Source of the DNA: Betaproteobacteria bacterium
Lineage (GTDB): Bacteria; Pseudomonadota; Gammaproteobacteria; Burkholderiales; SG8-41
DNA: 5,588 bases
Assembly (NCBI GenBank): GCA_021300125.1
Contig: JAJTHX010000350.1
Location: 1-5,588 of the forward strand
Direction: 5' to 3'
This document shows positions 1-4,775 of this stretch, piece after piece. The notes under the pieces were generated by a model. It was not told the origin of the DNA. It worked only from the letters and a program-made list of their open reading frames with translations, and ran no database searches. Numbering within the stretch: the stretch's first letter is position 1; every line of letters begins with the position of its first letter. Made by a program: the position numbers and the translations under genes.

Positions 1-81
1 CGCCTGATGGGGCTGATCCTGACCGCGATTGCGGTGGAAATGCTCCTCAAGGGCATCGAAAGCTTCGTGCGCGGCCTCTGA
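1..81 (+). CDS. MarC-family integral membrane protein, C-terminal end (partial)
   Basis: Reading frame 1 is open from the window edge and stops at TGA 79-81, giving the last 26 residues of a protein whose start lies upstream. The tail is one hydrophobic segment (GLILTAIAVEMLL) followed by KGIESFV and a short basic end. This resembles the final transmembrane helix of MarC/UPF0056 proteins, which are inner-membrane proteins of about 200 residues with six predicted helices and no firmly established function. The family link rests on one helix and the 'R-x-MG-L-L-x-AIAVxMxxxGI' pattern, so it is moderate. The gene is on the same strand as the downstream unit, but 477 bases and a hairpin separate them, so co-transcription is unlikely. 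Any other small membrane protein ending in a similar helix could look alike. Confidence 0.6.
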   Translation, partial: RLMGLILTAIAVEMLLKGIESFVRGL

Positions 82-121
82 GCGGCAGACGGCGGCGTGG
101 ACGGGCAAAACAAAGCCTTGA

Positions 122-145
122 CAAAACCGGCACTCGCCGGTGTTG
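122..145 (+). terminator. Terminator-like hairpin after the MarC gene
   Basis: ACCGGC (126-131) pairs perfectly with GCCGGT (136-141) across a four-base loop. After one A/G mismatch, CAA (122-124) pairs with TTG (143-145). It lies 40 bases after the MarC stop codon, where a 3' terminator is expected. There is no T-run behind the stem, so it is not a textbook intrinsic terminator. It could instead protect the mRNA 3' end or be fortuitous. Confidence 0.35.
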
Positions 146-156
146 ATATCTCGCGT

Positions 157-217
157 GCCGCAGCGACGGGCTGCGGCCTACAAAAAACTGCAATGGGCGT
201 CAATCGTCCCGCAGCCC
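157..217 (+). promoter_or_regulatory. Overlapping, mutually exclusive inverted repeats in the intergenic gap
   Basis: GCCGCAG (157-163) pairs perfectly with CTGCGGC (171-177), giving a 7-bp stem with a seven-base loop. The middle segment is shared with a second perfect 9-bp pairing, GGGCTGCGG (168-176) with CCGCAGCCC (209-217). Only one of the two stems can form at a time, as in attenuators and switch-type leaders. A third 8-bp pairing, GCGTCAAT (197-204) with ATTGACGC (252-259), also overlaps this zone. Whether the region is transcribed is not known: the recognisable promoters lie downstream (270-310). It may therefore be the 3' UTR of the MarC message, a DNA-level protein site, or chance in GC-rich sequence. 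Confidence 0.35.
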
Positions 218-269
218 TCAACGGCATCCGCTGGCAAAACCGCGCTAAGTTATTGACGCATAGGGGCTT

Positions 270-310
270 TTGAGACACTTTTTTGACACACTATAACTAA
301 TTGTTTTAAT
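270..310 (+). promoter_or_regulatory. Tandem overlapping sigma70-type promoters
   Basis: Two hexamer pairs overlap in the only AT-rich patch of this gap. The better one is TTGACA (283-288), 16 bases, then TTTAAT (305-310), matching 11 of 12 consensus positions and predicting a transcript start near 317. The second is TTGAGA (270-275), 16 bases, TATAAC (292-297), matching 10 of 12. Both point towards the metalloprotease-like/kinase-like unit starting at 559, which has no closer promoter that I can see. The resulting leader would be about 240 bases and would contain two GC-rich hairpins, a DnaA-box sequence and a weak terminator-like stem. Confidence 0.6.
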
Positions 311-403
311 TGAACTTTTTAATGTCCTCCGAGGGCAATGCGACAGAACCATTATTTTTTGGGCATCACCACCCGGCAAAATCGCGGAGCCGGCGATGAA
401 CAC

Positions 404-426
404 CGCCCCGGCACGCCGGCGGGGCG
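404..426 (+). repeat. GC-rich inverted repeat (hairpin) in the leader
   Basis: CGCCCCG (404-410) pairs perfectly with CGGGGCG (420-426) around a nine-base loop. A smaller perfect repeat, ATCGC (381-385) with GCGAT (393-397), lies just before it. On the plus strand the stem is followed by an A-run (428-433), not a T-run, so neither is an intrinsic terminator for the downstream genes. They probably shape the 5' leader RNA made from the promoters at 270-310. Confidence 0.4.
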
Positions 427-447
427 CAAAAAAGCATGCACAATTTC

Positions 448-456
448 TGTGGATAA
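448..456 (-). promoter_or_regulatory. Perfect DnaA-box 9-mer
   Basis: TGTGGATAA on the plus strand is TTATCCACA on the minus strand, the full consensus DnaA box. Degenerate relatives flank it. GCATGCACA (434-442) is an imperfect plus-oriented copy that forms, with this one, an inverted pair around a five-base spacer (TGCACA, then TGTGGA). TGTGAGCAA (460-468) is a weaker direct copy. A single box can act as a DnaA-responsive regulatory site. There is no cluster of boxes, no dnaA/dnaN gene and no sizeable AT-rich unwinding region, so a replication origin is not supported. Confidence 0.4.
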
Positions 457-510
457 CTCTGTGAGCAAGGCCAAAAAATGCCAGTCCGGAAGGGGTGAAT
501 CGCCGAACTT

Positions 511-530
511 AGGTGGCCTGCCCACTTTTT
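511..530 (+). terminator. Weak terminator- or attenuator-like hairpin before the GTG start
   Basis: AGGTGG (511-516) pairs with CCACTT (522-527), one pair being G-U, around a five-base loop. A T-run (526-530) overlaps the end of the stem. The core stem is only four strong pairs, so efficiency would be low. It lies within the leader of the downstream unit and could attenuate read-through, or end a short RNA of about 210 bases started near 317. This is inference from the sequence only. Confidence 0.25.
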
Positions 531-558
531 CAGCACTTGCAGCGGATCGCCCGAGCCG

Positions 559-1200
559 GTGCGGCTGATCACGTTTTTGCTGCTGATCCCTGTCCTGCTG
601 CACACCGCGGGTGCAGCAGCACTGGATGTGGAACACCGTGCGGTGTGGCGCGACCTGCCGCGGCCGGCAACCGTCATGCGGGTGCTGGAAATCCGCGCCG
701 TGCTGCTCGACGACTGGCCGGAGCCCGAAGTTGAACAGGCCCTGCGCGAAGCGGCAGACATCCTCGGCCAGTGCGGTATCCGCACCGCGCGCATCGACCT
801 GTTCCGCGTGCAGGCGCCGCTGCCGCAACGCTGGTTCGACACACCGCGATCGCGCGAGCTGGCACGCGCGCTTGACCTGCCGCGGCCCGCCGTATTCTTC
901 GCCGCAGGCACGCGCCAGGTGCCCGCCTTCGACGCCGAAGCCATCGGCCGCGGCAACAGCCGCAGCCGGCCCGAACTCGCAGACACGGTGTGGATCGCGC
1001 GAGGGGCTCGCGATCTCGGCATCGTCATCGCGCATGAACTCGCGCACGTGCTGATGGACAGCGGCGAGCACGACAACACGCCGGGCAACCTGATGGCTGA
1101 ATCCACCGCGCCGGCCAACACCGCGCTGACGCCGGCGCAATGCGCGCGCATCATCGCAACCGGAACCCGCCACGGCCTGCTGCGGCCGGGCGTAGACTGA
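559..1200 (+). CDS. Exported metzincin-like zinc metalloprotease (HELAH motif), hypothetical
   Basis: The product is 213 residues. Residues 1 to about 21 form a signal peptide: MRLITF, a Leu/Ile/Val core, then small residues AGAAA before LDVEH, giving a probable signal peptidase I cut near residues 19-21. It should act in the periplasm or outside the cell. HELAH at 159-163 is the Zn-binding HExxH motif (H159, H163, catalytic E160). H171 is a likely third ligand, and NLM at 177-179 resembles the Met-turn of metzincins. The third His comes eight residues after the second rather than the usual six, so it is not a canonical metzincin. The region between the signal and HELAH (22-155) is not recognised. 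The start is GTG 559: the frame is closed by TGA at 496-498 and offers no ATG, and the signal peptide begins at once. No Shine-Dalgarno sequence is obvious. The kinase-like gene follows after four bases. Protease activity is inferred; substrate unknown. Confidence 0.75.
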   Translation: MRLITFLLLIPVLLHTAGAAALDVEHRAVWRDLPRPATVMRVLEIRAVLLDDWPEPEVEQALREAADILGQCGIRTARIDLFRVQAPLPQRWFDTPRSRELARALDLPRPAVFFAAGTRQVPAFDAEAIGRGNSRSRPELADTVWIARGARDLGIVIAHELAHVLMDSGEHDNTPGNLMAESTAPANTALTPAQCARIIATGTRHGLLRPGVD

Positions 1201-1204
1201 GCGC

Positions 1205-2980
1205 ATGAACGGCGGCGCAACAGAAGGCGCATGGAACCCGGGGCTGCAATCGCAGATCCCGGCCGAGCTGCTGCCGCTGGCGACCATTTACCGCGCCGGC
1301 AACGTCCACACCGCGCTGCGCGAGGCGCGCGAACTCGCCGACCTGACCGGCCTGCCGATGGATGAACTGGTCGCCTTCCGCCCCGAGCGGCTGGCGGTGC
1401 ATGAGCTGCTGGCGCGCGTCACCGCCGGCTTCACCGTCGAAGATGGCGCCAGGACCGAGGACCTCGGCATCAACTTCCGGCGCATGACCGAGGCCATCCT
1501 CGGCCGCCACATCCTGCCCGAATTGCCGCGCATCGTCGCGGAACACGAAGCGCTGCGCGCGCAGCTGCGTGCCGCGGTCGAGGCTGCGCTCGCGCGCGTG
1601 CTCGAGGCACCGCAGCGCCACGCGCAGCGCCCGGGCCTGCTTACGCGGCTGCTGGCAAAACCGCAGCCCGCGCCCGGCGACAGCGACTTCGAAACCGGCG
1701 ACATGCGCTGTGTGCGGCAATGGAGCGATGCCGCCCGGCACCACGCCGAGCCGCTGCAGGCTGGCGCCTGCGCCGCACTCGCGCGCGTGGCCGATGCGAT
1801 GCTCACCCGCCACGGCCGGCTGTGGCGCGACACCGCGCTGATCGCGAAGGTGGCCACCGATCTGGCCGCCAACGACTACGGCAGCGAAATGATCGGCCGC
1901 GCGATCGAACCGCTGATCGAGCGCGGCGCCGCTGCCGAAGGTTTCCGCCGCCTGCCGGCACAGGCGCATCCGGTGGTGATGAACACCAAGGGCGCCTCGG
2001 CTGCGGGCAAAAGCACGCTGCGGCCGCTGCAGCGCGCGCTGGCCGCGCGCATCGGCGTGAGCTGGCAGGACTTCGCACTGATCAGCCCCGACATCTTCCG
2101 CAAGTTCCTGCTCGACTACTCGACACTGGGCGGCGCCTACAAATATGCCGGCGCCTTCACCGGGCACGAACTGCAGGTGGTGGACCACAAGCTCGACCGT
2201 GTCATGGCGCGCAAGGCCGAGCGCGGCGACATGTCGCACCTGCTGATCGACCGCTTCCGCTTCGACACCTTCGCACCCGCCTCCGACGTTGCCGGCAGCA
2301 ACCTGCTCACCCGCTTCGGCGAGATCGTCTACCTCTTTTTCATGGTCACGCCGCCGCACGCCACCGTCGAGCGCGCCTGGCAGCGCGGCCTCGAAGTCGG
2401 CCGCTACAAGGCGGTGGACGACCTGCTCGCGCACAACATCGAGGCCTACACCGGCATGCCCGAGGTGTTCTTCACCTGGGCGCTCGCCGCCGACAAGAAA
2501 GTGCATTACGAATTCCTCGACAACAGCGTGGCGCTGGGGGAAACCCCGCGCACCATCGCCTATGGCTGGAACGGTGAACTCAACGTGCTCGATGTCGGCG
2601 GCCTCATCAACATCGAGCGCTACCGCCGCGTCAACGTGGCCGCGCGCGAGGCCGCGGCGGTGTATCCCGGCGCCGCGGACATGGCCGCGGCGCGCAACAC
2701 GCAGTTTCTCGAACAGTGTGCACGGCGCCTGCCGCGCCTGAATTTCGCCGACCGTGACAGCGGCCGCGTGTGGCTGCGCATCGCGCAGGGCCGCGTGCAG
2801 TGGCTCGATCCGGTGGCACTTGCACAGGCGTTGCATGACAGCGAAACCTGCGCCGGCATCGGCGCCATTGCGCCGCAGGTGCTCGCCAACACCGGTGCTG
2901 CGGCTGAACCCGCATGGCTGCCTCCGGAGGAGCGCATCCATACCCTCGGCGACTGGCGCACTCTGGCAACACCTCAATAA
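1205..2980 (+). CDS. Large protein with zeta-toxin-like P-loop kinase core
   Basis: The product is 591 residues. The centre resembles zeta-toxin/UDP-GlcNAc-kinase P-loop enzymes: a strand (PVVMNTKG) leads into the Walker A motif GASAAGKST (263-271), with K269 and S270 as phosphate and Mg contacts. SPDIFRK follows, with D296 near the place of the zeta-toxin substrate-site Asp. Then come a strand ending LLID at 346-349, the strand YLFFMVTP, and an Arg/Lys-rich segment around R390, R394, R400 and K402 that may supply phosphate-binding Arg residues. Residues 1 to about 250 look helical, with a Leu/Ala/Glu-rich helix at about 103-133 and a Pro-rich linker at about 134-160. The C-terminal part has an unrecognised conserved-looking stretch (NVLDVG, 460-465). 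No signal peptide or membrane segment is seen, so it is probably cytoplasmic. The protein is about twice the length of a typical zeta toxin, and no small antitoxin gene adjoins it. ATG 1205 lies four bases after the upstream stop, which suggests translational coupling. Target and role are unknown. Confidence 0.75.
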   Translation: MNGGATEGAWNPGLQSQIPAELLPLATIYRAGNVHTALREARELADLTGLPMDELVAFRPERLAVHELLARVTAGFTVEDGARTEDLGINFRRMTEAILGRHILPELPRIVAEHEALRAQLRAAVEAALARVLEAPQRHAQRPGLLTRLLAKPQPAPGDSDFETGDMRCVRQWSDAARHHAEPLQAGACAALARVADAMLTRHGRLWRDTALIAKVATDLAANDYGSEMIGRAIEPLIERGAAAEGFRRLPAQAHPVVMNTKGASAAGKSTLRPLQRALAARIGVSWQDFALISPDIFRKFLLDYSTLGGAYKYAGAFTGHELQVVDHKLDRVMARKAERGDMSHLLIDRFRFDTFAPASDVAGSNLLTRFGEIVYLFFMVTPPHATVERAWQRGLEVGRYKAVDDLLAHNIEAYTGMPEVFFTWALAADKKVHYEFLDNSVALGETPRTIAYGWNGELNVLDVGGLINIERYRRVNVAAREAAAVYPGAADMAAARNTQFLEQCARRLPRLNFADRDSGRVWLRIAQGRVQWLDPVALAQALHDSETCAGIGAIAPQVLANTGAAAEPAWLPPEERIHTLGDWRTLATPQ

Positions 2981-3010
2981 GTCATTGTTTTAATTTATTT
3001 ATTTTTCTGG

Positions 3011-3043
3011 CGCCGTAATACCCGTTTACAAACAATTACGGTG
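3011..3043. repeat. 9-bp inverted repeat downstream of the kinase-like gene
   Basis: CGCCGTAAT (3011-3019) pairs with ATTACGGTG (3035-3043), with one G-T pair, around a 15-base spacer. It is 30 bases after the kinase stop codon and is preceded by an AT-rich run (2984-3007). No T-run follows on either strand, so an intrinsic terminator is not well supported. The long spacer and the position ahead of the His-rich protein gene would also fit a dimeric repressor site. I see no convincing promoter hexamers in this gap (2981-3166). Confidence 0.4.
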
Positions 3044-3075
3044 TCCCGCCCGCCCTTTGCCTAAGCTGTCGTCGT

Positions 3076-3093
3076 GACCGGAGGTGATCGGTC
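3076..3093 (+). promoter_or_regulatory. Hairpin with an anti-anti-Shine-Dalgarno sequence in its loop
   Basis: GACCG (3076-3080) pairs with CGGTC (3089-3093), leaving the loop GAGGTGAT (3081-3088). The stretch GGAGGTGATC (3080-3089) is complementary to ten bases of the 3' tail of bacterial 16S rRNA, a much longer match than a normal Shine-Dalgarno. Yet no ATG, GTG or TTG lies within the next 16 bases. It sits about 75 bases ahead of the His-rich protein start, which has its own ribosome-binding site. It may be a ribosome standby site or a regulator-binding loop; chance is possible. Confidence 0.3.
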
Positions 3094-3166
3094 TCAACCA
3101 CAACGCCGGGCCACAAGCGCCCGGGCACAGCGGCTCCGGCCGCCGTGCACAACCGGGGAGACGACC

Positions 3167-3484
3167 ATGCACCAACTGATGCGCGCAAGCATCGCAGCCG
3201 CAGTGCTGGCAGCCGAACCGGCCTACGCCGGCGGTGGCCACGGGTACGGCCATGGCCACTGGAAAGGCCACGGCCCGCACTGGAAGCACGAGCAGCATGT
3301 CCACCACCACTACAGCCCGCCGCGGCATGTGGTGCAGCCTGTGCACCGCTACCATCCGCCGCGCGTGGTGCATCACTACTATGCGCCGCCGTATTACGCG
3401 CCGTCCTATTACACGCCGTCCTTTTACGCGCCGGCGGCGGGCATTCACGTCGTGCTGCCCAGCGTCTACATTCCCTTCAACTGA
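3167..3484 (+). CDS. Small exported His/Tyr/Pro-rich protein, hypothetical
   Basis: The product is 105 residues. Residues 1-21 are a signal peptide (MHQLMR, an Ala/Ile/Val/Leu core, then PAYA before GGGHG), so the mature 84-residue chain is periplasmic or secreted. The mature part has 16 His residues, including a Gly/His-rich N-terminal stretch (22-38) and HVHHH at 44-48. Four tandem pentapeptides follow at 71-90: YYAPP, YYAPS, YYTPS, FYAPA. The hydrophobic tail is GIHVVLPSVYIPF. The composition suggests binding of a transition metal such as Ni, Cu or Zn, or a cell-surface role, but no enzyme domain is seen and function is unknown. ATG 3167 was chosen because GGGGAG (3155-3160) is six bases upstream and the signal peptide begins there. 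The same frame is open 31 codons further up to a GTG at 3074, but that extension would bury the signal peptide. The gene appears separate from both neighbours. Confidence 0.7.
   Translation: MHQLMRASIAAAVLAAEPAYAGGGHGYGHGHWKGHGPHWKHEQHVHHHYSPPRHVVQPVHRYHPPRVVHHYYAPPYYAPSYYTPSFYAPAAGIHVVLPSVYIPFN
3377..3436 (+). repeat. Four tandem 15-base repeats inside the His-rich protein gene
   Basis: Four in-frame, imperfect 15-base units encode the (Y/F)-Y-(A/T)-P-(P/S/A) pentapeptides of the small exported protein. The units share the core TA(C/T)NCGCCG and differ mainly at silent or conservative positions. This suggests older duplication followed by selection on the peptide. Such repeats can gain or lose units by slippage without shifting the frame. 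Confidence 0.6.
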
Positions 3485-3513
3485 TACGTGCCGGTCGCTG
3501 CGCTTCGCGGGCC

Positions 3514-3519
3514 TATAAT
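3514..3519 (+). promoter_or_regulatory. TATAAT -10 box ahead of the DUF993 gene
   Basis: A perfect TATAAT lies 32 bases before the DUF993 start codon, between two closely spaced genes in GC-rich sequence. No good -35 hexamer is present at 16-18 bases upstream (the region reads CCGGTC), and there is no extended TG element. It would therefore be a weak or activator-dependent promoter. Transcription would start near 3526. A 5-bp hairpin (GCCGG 3520-3524 with CCGGC 3530-3534) sits at that point. Confidence 0.4.
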
Positions 3520-3551
3520 GCCGGCTCCTCCGGCAACCGCGAACGCAGCGC

Positions 3552-4751
3552 ATGGACGGCAGCACTTCCGCAGAAATCCGGCTTCCGGCGGCTGACGGCC
3601 GCAGGGAAACCTATCGCCTTCGCGGGCCGCGCAGCTACATCACCGCCACCTCGCCGGCACAGCTGACGCGCGTGGCCTACTCGGCGGCCCATGTCGTGGC
3701 CGATCCCGGTGCGCGCATCGATCCCTGGCTCGATTGCGCGGTGGACTGGGACGCCACGCTGGCCTACCGCCGTCATGTCTGGAGTCTCGGCCTCGGCGTG
3801 GCCGAGGCCATGGACACCGCGCAGCGCGGCATGGGCATGGACTGGCCGGCCTCGCTCGAACTGATCCGCCGCTCGGTGGATGCGGCGAAGGATTTCCCCG
3901 GCGCGCTGATCGCCTCGGGCTGCGGCACCGACCAGCTCGCCCCCGAAGACGCGCGCAGCATCGACGACGTGATCCGCGCTTACGAGGAGCAGATGGCCGC
4001 CATCGAGGCCGCCGGCGGCCGGCTGATCCTGATGGCCAGCCGCGCGCTGGCGAAAGTGGCGCGCGGCCCCGGTGATTACGAAAAGGTCTATGACCGCCTG
4101 CTGCGCCAGGCGCGACAGCCGGTGATCCTGCACTGGCTGGGCGAGATGTTTGATCCTGCGCTGGCCGGTTACTGGGGCAGCAGCGATGTGCAGTCCGCGG
4201 TGAACACCGCGCTCGGCGTGATGGAGGCGAATGCCGCCAGGGTGGACGGCATCAAGATGTCACTGCTCGACAAGGACACCGAGATCGCCGTGCGCCGGCG
4301 CCTGCCCGAAGGCGTGCGCATGTACACCGGCGACGACTTCAACTACGCCGAACTGATCGCCGGCGATGAAATCGGCGACCACCCCAACCACCGCCACAGC
4401 GACGCCCTGCTCGGCATCTTCGACGCCATCGCCCCGGCCGCCAGCGCCGCGCTGCTCGCGCTGGCCCGGCACGACCGCGCACAATTCGACGCCATCCTCG
4501 CACCGACCGTGCCGCTGTCGCGCCACATCTTCCGCGCGCCGACGCGCTTCTACAAAACCGGCGTGGTGTTTATGGCCTGGCTCAACGGCCACCAACAGCA
4601 CTTCACGATGGTCGGCGGCCAGCAGAGCGCGCGTTCGCTGATGCACTTCGTGGAATTGTTCAAGCTGGCCGATGCCGCCGGACTGCTGCTCAAGCCTGAT
4701 CTGGCGCTGGCACGGATGAACACGCTGCTGGCGCTGCACGGCGCGACCTGA
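3552..4751 (+). CDS. DUF993 family protein, predicted TIM-barrel aldolase/lyase-like enzyme
   Basis: The product is 399 residues, full length for DUF993, a family related to the dihydrodipicolinate synthase/N-acetylneuraminate lyase superfamily. Its enzymatic reaction is not established to my knowledge. Family recognition rests on the stretch VILHWLGEMFDPALAGYWGS (191-210) and the overall layout. The DGIKMSLLD segment places K235 where the superfamily's Schiff-base Lys sits (as in 'GIK'). H194, in PVILHW, falls where dihydrodipicolinate synthase has its catalytic Tyr in 'PvvlYn'. There is no signal peptide or membrane span, so it is cytoplasmic. ATG 3552 has no clear Shine-Dalgarno but is the earliest start in the frame that fits. 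The gene has its own -10 box 67 bases after the preceding gene and converges on the flavin oxidoreductase gene. The likely substrate is a keto acid or sugar-derived acid; this is inference from the superfamily only. Confidence 0.85.
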   Translation: MDGSTSAEIRLPAADGRRETYRLRGPRSYITATSPAQLTRVAYSAAHVVADPGARIDPWLDCAVDWDATLAYRRHVWSLGLGVAEAMDTAQRGMGMDWPASLELIRRSVDAAKDFPGALIASGCGTDQLAPEDARSIDDVIRAYEEQMAAIEAAGGRLILMASRALAKVARGPGDYEKVYDRLLRQARQPVILHWLGEMFDPALAGYWGSSDVQSAVNTALGVMEANAARVDGIKMSLLDKDTEIAVRRRLPEGVRMYTGDDFNYAELIAGDEIGDHPNHRHSDALLGIFDAIAPAASAALLALARHDRAQFDAILAPTVPLSRHIFRAPTRFYKTGVVFMAWLNGHQQHFTMVGGQQSARSLMHFVELFKLADAAGLLLKPDLALARMNTLLALHGAT

Positions 4752-4762
4752 ATCCGGCGAAC

Positions 4763-4775
4763 GCCTGCATCAGGC
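4763..4775. terminator. Small hairpin between convergent genes
   Basis: GCCTG (4763-4767) and CAGGC (4771-4775) form a perfect 5-bp stem with a three-base loop. It straddles the last codons of the minus-strand oxidoreductase gene, 12 bases past the DUF993 stop. Its place between two converging genes fits a shared bidirectional terminator. There is no T-run on either strand, so the call is weak. Confidence 0.2.

Noticed and set aside
434..468. Replication origin
   Set aside because: There is one perfect DnaA box only, no box cluster, no iterons, no sizeable AT-rich unwinding region and no origin-linked genes.
476..545. Possible insertion-sequence remnant (unusual composition between the DnaA box and the GTG start)
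   Set aside because: I could not find paired terminal repeats, a target duplication or any transposase fragment here, so nothing supports a mobile element.
338..568. 76-codon ATG frame in the leader
   Set aside because: Not annotated as a gene. It has only a GAGGG two bases from its ATG (too close), lower third-position GC than neighbouring genes, and contains hairpins and the DnaA box. It is kept only as a possible coupling element in the leader finding.
352..1287. Two overlapping minus-strand frames antisense to the metalloprotease-like gene
   Set aside because: The plus strand carries a signal peptide and HELAH motif. The antisense products are Arg/Ala/Ser-rich, lack motifs and run through the structured leader.
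1151..2977. 608-codon open frame on the minus strand, antisense to the kinase-like gene
   Set aside because: It is a shadow of GC-rich coding sequence. The plus-strand frame has a P-loop and zeta-like motifs, whereas the antisense product is low-complexity (Ala/Gly/Arg/His/Val-rich) with no recognisable domain.
3011..3043. Intrinsic terminator of the kinase-like gene
   Set aside because: The stem is sound, but there is no T-run after it on either strand and the loop is long (15 bases). It is listed as an inverted repeat instead.
3074..3166. Upstream GTG extension of the His-rich protein
   Set aside because: It would place 31 Arg/Gln-rich residues ahead of a clear signal peptide, and the ATG at 3167 has a good ribosome-binding site.
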